Shown here piece by piece: positions 17,057-25,848 of a stretch of 64,000 bases of DNA; the stretch's first letter is position 1, and every line of letters begins with the position of its first letter. The DNA lies in NCBI RefSeq assembly GCF_030548205.1, contig NZ_JAUORV010000020.1, positions 1 through 64,000 of the forward strand. Reading direction: 5' to 3'. A program made the translations under genes and the position numbers. The stretch is from Aliiglaciecola sp. 3_MG-2023 (GTDB lineage Bacteria; Pseudomonadota; Gammaproteobacteria; Enterobacterales; Alteromonadaceae). The notes below the pieces were generated by a model. That model was not told the DNA's origin and did no database searches. It saw nothing but the letters and a program-made list of their open reading frames with translations.

Positions 17057-19375
17057 TTACCAAGTTAGATTTCTTTTTTCTAACTTTTGCTGGGCTTTTT
17101 CATACCCCTGTTTAGCGGACAATCGATACCATTTTATCGCTTCAGAATCTGACTGAGTTACGCCATCGCCATTGTCATACATAATGGCCACATTATATTG
17201 GCCAACTCGGTTATTCTTATCAGCGGCCAGTTGGAAGTATTTTAATGCTTCTGAATAGGATTGTGCTAGCCCATGCCCATGGTAGTGTTGAGTACCTAAA
17301 TTTAAGTATGCACCAGTGTGCTTTTTTTCTACTGCTTCAGTGAACCATTTATTCGCGGTTTGATGGGATTGAGTGACTCCTGTACCATCACGATACATCT
17401 CCCCTAAATTATTTGCGGCATAGGCACTTCCGAGTTCAGCACCTTTGCGGAAATAGGTCAAAGCTTGGGCATAGGATTGTTCAACACCATCACCGGCGTT
17501 ATACAAAATGCCTAGATTATTCATGGCTCCCGAATTACCTTGGTCGACAGCTTTTTTATACCAATATGCCGCTTGCTGGTATGATTGCTGATAGCCTTCT
17601 TTACCAATATCAAACTTATAACCTAATGAAAATTGCTCCTTAGCATCCGCAGGATTCAGCCCCTGCGCGGTTAAATCGGCTAGTGCATTTAATGCTTCTT
17701 GTTGGTACTTTCGAACGGCTCCTTTATCTAAGTAACCTTGATAGTGTAAAGCCGTATTACCTTTTTTCGCTATTGCCCAATCCGCTTCGTCTTGTTGAAT
17801 CTGTGCTTGCCGTTCTTGTTGTCGTTTTTGTTCAATTTTTAATTGCGCAATAGCGCTATTCGCCTGGTTACGATAACGACCGTTTTGTTGAACATCCAGG
17901 TATTCTTGATATGCCTCCTCGCTATGGCGTGACTTGGCTTTATCCCAAGCTCTTTGATCTTCGGCCATAAGTTTTAAAGCAATGCTATCCTTTTTTTGCT
18001 GGTAAGCCTGGGCAAGTCGGTCTCTTTCCAGTTGTTTTTGATAATCGACAATCTTGGCTATACCAACAGAAACCCCAACCAGTACAACAACAGCAAGCAA
18101 CTTGCGGCTAAATGACAGGTTTTTTTTATGATGTTCTGGAGTTTCTTCAACAGGCTCAGCATCCATATCTACGGGCGATTTAGCAAAGGGGGATTCTGGT
18201 TTTTTCGGGGTATCTATTTCCGAGGAAACTATTTCTGGGGGTTCATCACATGCAGTTCCGTCAGAAGAGGTGCTCTGGATTTGCCAATTATTTTGTGTCG
18301 CTATAGTAAGAATATAATTTTTTGCCGCAGCGAGATCAATATTCGCTGATTGCGCTTTGGATAAAATTAACTGCATTTCGCTGTCAGTAATCACACTATC
18401 ACTGCCAGCCATAGTAATTAAATCATCAAGCAATCCAAGGGATGCATTATTGGAATTGGGGTTGCCTTCATTGAGTTTCGCTACCCTCATTAATTGTTTC
18501 TTGACCGCTTCCATGGTTTGTGGCCGGTCTTTCGCCTCAAACTTTAAGCAACTATCGATAAGGCATAAAAAATCTTCAGAGTAGGTTCCTTTGGCAGCTT
18601 TGCTTGCGCTAATTAGAGGATCATCCTTCCCCATTACCAATGCTAACGCCCGACTTTCCGACTTCATTCCCACAGCGCCGGTTACAATGCGGTACATAAG
18701 CGCGCCAAATGCATAAATATCAATGGTTTCTTTCGCCTCGCCCCCCCCTTCTATTTGCTCCATGGGCGCATAAAATTCTGTGTATGGGGCTTGGGATTGT
18801 GAAGCGATAGCAAAGTTTTGCTTGGCCGCACCAAAATCAATAAGCACCGGAGAACCGTCACTGCGACGAATGAAAATATTAGCAGGCTTAATATCGCGAT
18901 GTAGCACGCCTTGACTGTGGATATACGCCAGCCCATCTGCTAATGGCAATAAAAAGTGCAATAATTGTGCTTGGGAATAATGTTGCCCTTGAGACTCAAG
19001 ACTAGTTACAAGTTCATCTAAGGCTAACCCCTCTTCATAATCCATCACCAAGTAAGCAGTGCCGTTGGCAGTAAAAAGATCTCTGCAGCGCACAATATTC
19101 GAGTGACTAAGGCTTACTAAAGTACGTCCTTCAGACATGAAACGATTCAAACAATTCACATATAAATCGTGTTTGGAGGCCGTATGGGGCGACACGGTTT
19201 TACCTTCCCGACTTGCCAATTCAAGGGGTAAAAACTCCTTAATCACTACTGCACTTTTTAGGTGAGCATGGTGGGCTTTGTACACCACCCCAAAGCCACC
19301 TTGTCCAAGTACGGATTCAATGATGTAATGATTTAGCTCAGTACCTTGCGGTAACGCTAAAATATTTTCATCCAT
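17057..19375 (-). CDS. Membrane Ser/Thr protein kinase with periplasmic Sel1 repeats (paralogue)
   Basis: The 772-residue protein has the same architecture as the kinase at 14563-17004: kinase (GQGGFGVVY, HRDIKPAN, DFG at 180-182), the acidic module MAGSDSVITDSEM, a membrane helix (about 418-437), coiled coil with two Y..YL spaced repeats, and five to six Sel1 repeats ending in NLTW. All catalytic residues are intact. The two genes are tandem duplicates that have diverged most in the linker and periplasmic part, as expected if they sense or bind different partners. Gap to the protease-FHA gene is 45 bases. Confidence 0.9.
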   Translation of the reverse strand: MDENILALPQGTELNHYIIESVLGQGGFGVVYKAHHAHLKSAVVIKEFLPLELASREGKTVSPHTASKHDLYVNCLNRFMSEGRTLVSLSHSNIVRCRDLFTANGTAYLVMDYEEGLALDELVTSLESQGQHYSQAQLLHFLLPLADGLAYIHSQGVLHRDIKPANIFIRRSDGSPVLIDFGAAKQNFAIASQSQAPYTEFYAPMEQIEGGGEAKETIDIYAFGALMYRIVTGAVGMKSESRALALVMGKDDPLISASKAAKGTYSEDFLCLIDSCLKFEAKDRPQTMEAVKKQLMRVAKLNEGNPNSNNASLGLLDDLITMAGSDSVITDSEMQLILSKAQSANIDLAAAKNYILTIATQNNWQIQSTSSDGTACDEPPEIVSSEIDTPKKPESPFAKSPVDMDAEPVEETPEHHKKNLSFSRKLLAVVVLVGVSVGIAKIVDYQKQLERDRLAQAYQQKKDSIALKLMAEDQRAWDKAKSRHSEEAYQEYLDVQQNGRYRNQANSAIAQLKIEQKRQQERQAQIQQDEADWAIAKKGNTALHYQGYLDKGAVRKYQQEALNALADLTAQGLNPADAKEQFSLGYKFDIGKEGYQQSYQQAAYWYKKAVDQGNSGAMNNLGILYNAGDGVEQSYAQALTYFRKGAELGSAYAANNLGEMYRDGTGVTQSHQTANKWFTEAVEKKHTGAYLNLGTQHYHGHGLAQSYSEALKYFQLAADKNNRVGQYNVAIMYDNGDGVTQSDSEAIKWYRLSAKQGYEKAQQKLEKRNLTW

Positions 19376-19420
19376 TCCATTAAACCCCTAATCAATTTAC
19401 CTAAAATAATTTAAACAACA

Positions 19421-21991
19421 CTACAGCCGGACTTTTGCTTCCATCTGTTGAATCTTCACTTCAATTTTAAAATCGGCCAAATACAAAACGCTGCCATTTT
19501 CAATTTCCTGTTCTACGAATTTTTCTAAACGGACCGGCTTGCTATTTTTCTGCAAAAATGACCCGTATGACGAATCCAAATCTTGAAAATACCAACGCCC
19601 CTTTTTAAACGTAAATTTACCATGAGTTCCTGAAACAGAGTTGTGTGGCATGACCAACGAACACGTCTCTTTTCGACCAATTTTCGCGCCTTCACCTAGT
19701 GCTTGCTCGCTGTGCAGATTAAAACGCCCCTTGTCAGTCACTAAGGTTAAAGTGGATGAACTCTCAGTTTTTTTGCGCTCTTGCTGATTTGAGGAGGGTT
19801 GACTTTCAACTAACTGACAAGGTAAATCTGCGAGCACAACCTTATCCCCAAAGTTAACTTTAACCCCTTGATGCTTATCTATTTTTTGAGCGTTAATAAA
19901 GGTTCCATAACTAGAACCCAAATCTTCAACAAATAGCTGGTTTTGTTTTAAGAATAAACGGATATGGAAACTGGATACCGATGGGTGAGCGAGGGGAATA
20001 GTGGCTGATTCACTTCGACCAACGGTTATTCCTTTCTCATTTAATGCTGCATTAGAGAGGGCATGGTAACTATCATCGGCCACAAAAAAGCCATAATTTC
20101 CAGCAATAACTGGACTCGATTTATCATCCTTTTCTAGCTGACGATGCACAGAGGCAGAGCTAGGGTTAACATTATAAGGGGTATATTTTGGATTCTCAGG
20201 TTTGCCCGGACGACTCCGCTTGAGCAATATTATTAACACAACAATCAACAAAAACACGCACACACCTGTCAGCAGCATCACCTCTGTGGTGAGTTTGCTA
20301 CTAACATTCGGCTTACCATCAGGTTTAGGATCGGGCTTAGGGTCTGGTTTTGGATCCGGTTTGGGATCCGGTTTGGGATCAGGTTTTGGGTCGGGCTTGG
20401 GATCCGGTTTAGGTGCTGGTGCTGGCGGTACATTTTTAGTCCAACGACCTTTTACACCTATGGCGTCAAAGGCCATATGAACTGCCGTTCTTTCCTCGCT
20501 ATATTTTCCAAAAATAATCTCGGCTGAACGAGCAAAAGCATAGCGCGCATCTTCGAAATCTGAGGTTTGAGTCAAAATTTTTGTTGCGCCATACTGCCAG
20601 ATTTGTAAGGCTTTCTTCATTCCTATTTTGGGTACCTTATCCCCCCCTAAACGTCGATGTTCTCCGCCTTCAGACAATAGATAAAATGCATGATTAATAA
20701 TCGAGGAATTGATATGTACGCCACCATGATCTTTACTACCGGTATAACGTTCACTGTAGTGATCAGGCATATTTTGAACACGTGTCGGGTAACCAAAGTC
20801 ACGTATGACTTCTTTTCCCAACTTTAATTTCCAGTCGGAAGTAGCTGGAGAATTTAGCCGATTATGCTTCCAACTTACGAAGCCCACACCAATTGCATCA
20901 CCTATCGCCTCATTTAGTGCCCCTGACTGTTGTTGATAAACTAAGCCAGCGCCATAAGCGACTATACCGTGGGTAAGTTCGTGCATAATCACTTCGGGGT
21001 TCTGTAATAAAGGCCCATGAATTTGCATTAAACCAAGTGTGTCACTAAGTTCAGTCCAAAATGCGTTGGTGGTATTGTTGCCAGCGCAACTCAAACTTTC
21101 CTCATAAAAATTTTGTCCAACAAATGCTAAAACCCGGACTTTATCGTTTCTATCAATACCAGAATGACCAAATTGGTCCTTCAAATAAGCATTCGCTTCT
21201 TCTAGCATGGAGGCTAATTTTAGCTCGCTATTGGTAGTTGCCGTCGATGGCGACTGAGCAGGAGGATGAGTTTGCAAATATCCACCATCAGCCATAATCA
21301 AGAGTTCAACGATTGTGGTTGGACGTTGATAACCCAAAGCGCCACACATTTCATCAACGTCAATCAAACCATAACTAAAATCAAGGCGATTGGGGATGGT
21401 TTGCAGAACTTCTCCGGCACTGGAGATAACCAAAGTATACAAATAATCTAACTGGTTCTTTTTGAATTTACCGCGCACTATAGCCGCCGAGACTAGTGCT
21501 TTTGCTGTTCTAAAATAAACAGGTTTAAGCAAAGGCTCATCCTGATATTCGATTTTCAAATCAGCTAAAGTGGTACTAACAGTGTGTTGTAAACTTGCCA
21601 TATCGGGCGGGGCTTGTGCTGATAAGTCTGTGGTGACTAAATGCGCACTTATGGGTTGTCCTGCAGATAATATGACGACGGACTGATGGGTAAACACATC
21701 AATATTATGCAATTGTTGTTGAATACGATAAATACTATAACCATTGTCTTCTTGGGTGCTTTGCAGTACTTGTATCTGCGCTGCGTCTGACATCCCTAAA
21801 AGCTGTTTATTATCACTTACCCAAGCGCTGAACCCCTGCTCTGTGACAATTGGCGTATCAACAGGCGCAAAAGATGTTTCGATACGAGGAGCGTGCAACC
21901 GAGTACCACCACTACTAGCCTGCTCTTCCAACTCGCCATGTGCAACACTGATAAAACTAATAAAAACAGCAACTAAGGTTAAGTATTTCAC
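19421..21991 (-). CDS. M4 (thermolysin-type) metallopeptidase with membrane anchor and two cytoplasmic FHA domains
   Basis: The 856-residue protein has a signal peptide (1-19), an FTP-like propeptide region (about 50-200), and an M4 catalytic domain with HELTH (337-341), the third zinc ligand Glu 361 in NEAIGDAIG and the catalytic His 426 in GGVHINS. About eight KPDP repeats (527-560) follow, then a membrane helix (569-590) and two FHA domains: GRSESATIPL...SSFH...GSSYGTFIN (655-705) and GRKETCSL...SGTHG...DSSYGSF (about 770-830). Topology predicts a periplasmic protease tethered to cytoplasmic phosphothreonine readers. Known M4 enzymes are secreted; this fusion is unusual. It sits between a PP2C gene and kinase genes with gaps of 12 and 45 bases. 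Confidence 0.9.
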   Translation of the reverse strand: MKYLTLVAVFISFISVAHGELEEQASSGGTRLHAPRIETSFAPVDTPIVTEQGFSAWVSDNKQLLGMSDAAQIQVLQSTQEDNGYSIYRIQQQLHNIDVFTHQSVVILSAGQPISAHLVTTDLSAQAPPDMASLQHTVSTTLADLKIEYQDEPLLKPVYFRTAKALVSAAIVRGKFKKNQLDYLYTLVISSAGEVLQTIPNRLDFSYGLIDVDEMCGALGYQRPTTIVELLIMADGGYLQTHPPAQSPSTATTNSELKLASMLEEANAYLKDQFGHSGIDRNDKVRVLAFVGQNFYEESLSCAGNNTTNAFWTELSDTLGLMQIHGPLLQNPEVIMHELTHGIVAYGAGLVYQQQSGALNEAIGDAIGVGFVSWKHNRLNSPATSDWKLKLGKEVIRDFGYPTRVQNMPDHYSERYTGSKDHGGVHINSSIINHAFYLLSEGGEHRRLGGDKVPKIGMKKALQIWQYGATKILTQTSDFEDARYAFARSAEIIFGKYSEERTAVHMAFDAIGVKGRWTKNVPPAPAPKPDPKPDPKPDPKPDPKPDPKPDPKPDPKPDGKPNVSSKLTTEVMLLTGVCVFLLIVVLIILLKRSRPGKPENPKYTPYNVNPSSASVHRQLEKDDKSSPVIAGNYGFFVADDSYHALSNAALNEKGITVGRSESATIPLAHPSVSSFHIRLFLKQNQLFVEDLGSSYGTFINAQKIDKHQGVKVNFGDKVVLADLPCQLVESQPSSNQQERKKTESSSTLTLVTDKGRFNLHSEQALGEGAKIGRKETCSLVMPHNSVSGTHGKFTFKKGRWYFQDLDSSYGSFLQKNSKPVRLEKFVEQEIENGSVLYLADFKIEVKIQQMEAKVRL

Positions 21992-22003
21992 AACTTATGT
22001 TCC

Positions 22004-24046
22004 TTAATGGCTTACGTGTTTAGACACTAGACGGAGTGCTTCACAACTTACATCTAGCAAAAATAAATCATATGCCTGTCCTGTTTCTTTGATCTTAATA
22101 TCTGTTAACCAAAAATAACCTGAACTCGCAGGATCAATATAAAGCACAGGATCAGACTGACCTTTTTCAACCGTTTTATTCTGTTGACTTTGCCCTTGCT
22201 GGTATTGACTGAAGCAGCGCGCAAAATCATGGGTTGGAGCATCTGGAACCTGAGGTAAATTACTGACTTTACCGGCGATAACTTCAATACCTGAACTGGT
22301 TTTCTGGTAACGTAAAACAGCGCCGTATACCGGTGTACCTTTCACTTCTAATTGAACGGTAATGATTTCTGCATATTGATCTTTCATTACATCCGTTTGA
22401 TCTAATTTACTGCCTTTGGCGAGGCTGCCATCTTGGGTTAACTGAGTTTCAAGCTTGGCAATGGGATCTTCTCCAGGCGCTACGTCTAACGACAAACTTG
22501 GAGCTGAATCTAAATTCGCGTTTAAATCTGCCGGTCCAGAGACATTGCCCTCTTCATTAGCATCAGCGCTAGGATCTGCATCATTGCTATCAACAAAGGT
22601 TTTCACAGGGGATGCTGAGGATTCTTGATCCTTTATCTGTTCAGCACTTTCAATCGTTTTACTTTCACTCAACGACTCTTCCACATCATCCAATGACGCT
22701 TCAGCTTCACCCATAGTCTCTTCCACATCATCCAAAGACGCTTCAGCTTCACCCATAGTCTCTTCCACATCATCCAAAGACGCTTCAGCTTCACCCATAG
22801 TCTCTTTCACATCATGCAAAGACGCTTCAGCTTCACCCATAGTGTCATTGATGGCGTCTTTTGCCTTATTAGTTACAGAGGACGGTAAGGGTTCTAGTGT
22901 TTCTTCAACTTCTTCTGATGCCTGGTTAGCCGGAGTGGCTATTTCCTGTGCAGGCTTTTCTTCTTCGCCAATGCTGGAGTCAACGTCAGAGTTTAACTCA
23001 CTGGGGGACAAATCAGACGGGTCGCCACCATTAAAAGAAGGCTCAAGTTGTTGTTCGGTTATGACTGGAGGTTCATTTGCGCAGCAAGGTTGAGTGTAAT
23101 TGCGATAAGTAAAATACAACAACACGATCAACATCAGTGCGACTAGCGCCAACAGGATCACCTTCCAATTGAGTAATGAGTTCGAATCCTGCTCTGCCGC
23201 ACTGTTAACTGGCACACTGTCAGCTGGCTCAGAAACCCTTTCGCTACTGGCAAGGGAACTTTGTGGCTCGGCCTCAGTTTTCGTTGTTTGATAACTAGCA
23301 ACAATGGGAGGGGCTATAGACTTATCTAATTGGCACAACACCGCAGTAGTGTTGTCTTGTGTCGGTTTAGTTTGCAAGATTTCATCGATTCGGTTAGCGA
23401 ATATGTAATCTCTATTTTCATTTTTGATTAATTCTAAAATTTCATCATTATCAAATATTTCCCAAAAGCCATCTGTGCATAGCGCAAAGTACTCACCTTC
23501 GGCCAACTGCCAATGGTTAATTTCACACTGAGCACTTTCACTGCCATCTAGACAATTTAAAAGTTGGGTTTGGCTTGGGTGAGTGGCCAATTCATCTTCA
23601 CGAATTTCCCCCATTAAGAATTTGGCGTAAGCCAATGAATGATCTTTAGTTTGATTAACTTTACCACTTTGATCAAATTGGCAAATTCGTGAATCTCCCG
23701 CGTGAGCTGAAACTAACTCCCCCTTTAACAGTAACAATGCAGTTAAGGTTGCGGCAGTGGATACCCCTTGTTCACAGGTTTGTTTAATCGCTAAATTACA
23801 TGCATCAGAGAAAGCTTTTAGAAAATCTTCGCCGTTCGAGAACTCTTCGCGCTTTTGCCAGAACTCGCCACTTTTATGGGCTATAATTTCCGCGGCTAAT
23901 TCTCCTTGCTCAGTACCACCGACTCCATCAGCAACAACAATAAAAATATCATCGTTGTGATCACTCAAATGGTAAGCATAGCGGTCTTGATTATAGTCTC
24001 TACCAGCTTGCTCAGATTTCTCAAAAATAATATGGTTATTAGACAT
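22004..24046 (-). CDS. Membrane-anchored PP2C-type Ser/Thr phosphatase with periplasmic domain
   Basis: In this 680-residue protein the N-terminal PP2C domain (1-245) shows VVADGVGGTEQGE (metal Asp), HAGDSRICQ, CTDGFWEIF and DNTTAVL. A membrane helix (about 292-312, ILLALVALMLIVLLYF) leads to an acidic, low-complexity stretch with four 14-residue repeats (TMGEAEASLDDVEE type), and a C-terminal globular region (about 520-675) with no family I recognise. It would dephosphorylate Ser/Thr targets of the neighbouring kinases in the cytoplasm while its C-terminal part sits in the periplasm. Twelve bases separate it from the protease gene and 23 from the upstream kinase. Confidence 0.88.
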   Translation of the reverse strand: MSNNHIIFEKSEQAGRDYNQDRYAYHLSDHNDDIFIVVADGVGGTEQGELAAEIIAHKSGEFWQKREEFSNGEDFLKAFSDACNLAIKQTCEQGVSTAATLTALLLLKGELVSAHAGDSRICQFDQSGKVNQTKDHSLAYAKFLMGEIREDELATHPSQTQLLNCLDGSESAQCEINHWQLAEGEYFALCTDGFWEIFDNDEILELIKNENRDYIFANRIDEILQTKPTQDNTTAVLCQLDKSIAPPIVASYQTTKTEAEPQSSLASSERVSEPADSVPVNSAAEQDSNSLLNWKVILLALVALMLIVLLYFTYRNYTQPCCANEPPVITEQQLEPSFNGGDPSDLSPSELNSDVDSSIGEEEKPAQEIATPANQASEEVEETLEPLPSSVTNKAKDAINDTMGEAEASLHDVKETMGEAEASLDDVEETMGEAEASLDDVEETMGEAEASLDDVEESLSESKTIESAEQIKDQESSASPVKTFVDSNDADPSADANEEGNVSGPADLNANLDSAPSLSLDVAPGEDPIAKLETQLTQDGSLAKGSKLDQTDVMKDQYAEIITVQLEVKGTPVYGAVLRYQKTSSGIEVIAGKVSNLPQVPDAPTHDFARCFSQYQQGQSQQNKTVEKGQSDPVLYIDPASSGYFWLTDIKIKETGQAYDLFLLDVSCEALRLVSKHVSH
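22676..22843 (-). repeat. Four in-frame 42-bp tandem repeats in the PP2C gene
   Basis: Four 42-base units encode the 14-residue unit TMGEAEASLDDVEE; the first copy differs (SLHDVKE) and the last runs into SLSESK. Near-identical DNA suggests recent expansion by slippage or unequal exchange. The repeat lies in the predicted periplasmic linker of the phosphatase. Confidence 0.9.
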
Positions 24047-24069
24047 GTATAATTCCCTTGCGAGCGCCC

Positions 24070-24957
24070 CTACAATGGCAGCGCAGCTTTAAATTCACTA
24101 ATATTCTGATATCTATGCTCAGGTTGTAGTTGCGTTGCGTAAAACAATGCATTCGCAAGATCTTCTCCACAGTAGTGAGCTACTTGCTCTAACAACATTA
24201 AAATGGGGTCACTACCACCGTTGCCTGATTGGGTATGTCTGTCAAAGGCCTTGATTGGCCGTTGTCCTGTCAACAACTCTATAATCATGACTCCCAGCGC
24301 ATGGATGTCAGTCCAGGGGCCAATGGGAAAAACATTATATTCTTGTTCCAACGCAGCATAAGACTGGGTATTTTGAGCTTGTTGACTGACATAGCCGCCA
24401 GCTACTTTTACCGCGCCAAAATCAATCAATATCGGATGGAGTTCAGACCCTGAACGTAAAAAAACGTTACTGGCCTTCATATCTCTATGTACTAAATTTT
24501 GTTGATGCAAATAGTCAAGACCTGCCATCACACCTGGTAATACCGCACCAACTTGCTGCCATGTAAATGGCTGGTTATAGGTTTCAACCTGTTGTACAAA
24601 ACTTTCCCATAAGGTGTTACCAATTTCCTGATGCATTACCATATAGGCTGTACCCGCTTCATAAAAGCAATCGTAAACATAAACAATATTGTCATGATCT
24701 AGGGTCAGCAAAGTTTCACATTCGTGTTTAAACTGCTGCAGTGCGGTTTCATATACTTGCACCAAATCTGCCATGAATGGTTTAACCACCCCATCAACAC
24801 GATGGGCAATTTGATTGGGCAGGTATTCTTTAATCACAACCCTATACTCTAGAGAAGCGTGTTGAGCTAAATAAACCACCCCAAAGCCACCGCTTCCCAG
24901 TACTTTCTCAATTACATAACGATGTATTCGATTGCCGGGTTGCAGTTCTCGCGTCAT
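24070..24957 (-). CDS. Soluble Ser/Thr protein kinase
   Basis: The 295-residue protein is essentially a lone kinase domain: GSGGFGVVY (about 20-28), VVIKEYLP with the catalytic Lys, HRDMKASN, DFGAVK and a C-lobe ending near ALPL. It lacks the membrane helix and Sel1 repeats of the other kinases in the locus, and its catalytic loop reads HRDMKASN instead of HRDIKPAN. It lies 15 bases after the VWA gene and 23 before the PP2C gene, an arrangement that recalls the VWA-kinase-PP2C trios known as TerY-P systems, though the VWA here is a membrane protein. Confidence 0.9.
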   Translation of the reverse strand: MTRELQPGNRIHRYVIEKVLGSGGFGVVYLAQHASLEYRVVIKEYLPNQIAHRVDGVVKPFMADLVQVYETALQQFKHECETLLTLDHDNIVYVYDCFYEAGTAYMVMHQEIGNTLWESFVQQVETYNQPFTWQQVGAVLPGVMAGLDYLHQQNLVHRDMKASNVFLRSGSELHPILIDFGAVKVAGGYVSQQAQNTQSYAALEQEYNVFPIGPWTDIHALGVMIIELLTGQRPIKAFDRHTQSGNGGSDPILMLLEQVAHYCGEDLANALFYATQLQPEHRYQNISEFKAALPL

Positions 24958-24972
24958 GGTATTTATCTCGCA

Positions 24973-25788
24973 CTACTTGGGCATGAGCGCGATGAGTAAC
25001 GCCGCGGTTAAAGAACCATCAGAGGCGTCTAAATAATTACCTAAGCCTATTTCTGCTAACTCCTGATAAAACTCTTTTTCGTGTTTTTCATCACCGGAAT
25101 AGCGCACCGAAACACTGTATTTTTCGCTAGCAAACTGCTGAACTTTTCTCATTAACGGTCGAGCTTCGCCAGAATGGGCTTCATCATCGGTGATAATAAA
25201 AATCACTCTACGTTGCGCTTCTGAACGCCATTTCGTATTTAACCCCTCTTCAAAACCGGCATAAACAGACTCACCATTATCACCAGGGTTGAATCCTCTC
25301 CCCATACCTAAGTTAAGATTGACTTGGTCTAAATAGGATTTTAATACGGCAATGTCTTTGGTCAGAGTAAGGGGGAATTGAGATACCGGTCGATCAAAGT
25401 TTTTATCACCAAAAGTAACAATGCGCATGGCAGCCGAATCAGATAACATCTCAATAATACGAGCAATATTGCCTATTTCAGCGCGCAATCCATTAATTTC
25501 CTGGCCCATACTGCCGGTCACATCCAGCACAACCACTAAATCAAGAGTTTGCATTTTCTGAAAACCTGGTGGGGTTGGCGCTGGCACAGGATCTGGTTTT
25601 GGCGTACTAGGAGGAGGACACACTTTCACTTCTGGGCACTGTTGCGGTGCTGATGTAGGAATTTTCGACACATTCCCAAAGAAAGGGAGTGAAATAACAG
25701 CGAGTAAAATAAACGCCCCCATTCCTGAAGCAAACAAATCTAAAGCAGACATGCTAAAGATATTGATTTCCCTACTTTTAAGCTTCAT
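24973..25788 (-). CDS. VWA-domain protein with MotB/ExbD-like N-terminal membrane helix
   Basis: In this 271-residue protein, residues 15-37 form one membrane helix (SALDLFASGMGAFILL...) with Asp 17 at its N-terminal edge, the position of the proton-carrying Asp in MotB/ExbD/TolR. A Cys- and Pro-rich linker (50-75) leads to a VWA domain (about 80-265) with the MIDAS sequence DVTGS (89-93) and TDDEAH later. With a short N-terminus inside, the VWA domain should be periplasmic. The MotA/TolQ/ExbB-type partner is encoded at 28945-29754 in the same operon. The stator reading is inference; the VWA call is firm. A ribosome site AGGGAAATCGATAC precedes the ATG. Confidence 0.85.
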   Translation of the reverse strand: MKLKSREINIFSMSALDLFASGMGAFILLAVISLPFFGNVSKIPTSAPQQCPEVKVCPPPSTPKPDPVPAPTPPGFQKMQTLDLVVVLDVTGSMGQEINGLRAEIGNIARIIEMLSDSAAMRIVTFGDKNFDRPVSQFPLTLTKDIAVLKSYLDQVNLNLGMGRGFNPGDNGESVYAGFEEGLNTKWRSEAQRRVIFIITDDEAHSGEARPLMRKVQQFASEKYSVSVRYSGDEKHEKEFYQELAEIGLGNYLDASDGSLTAALLIALMPK

Positions 25789-25848
25789 GTATCGATTTCC
25801 CTTTTAACTACATCGCCGACAGCACCAGGCGCTGTCGACTAAGTAAAT

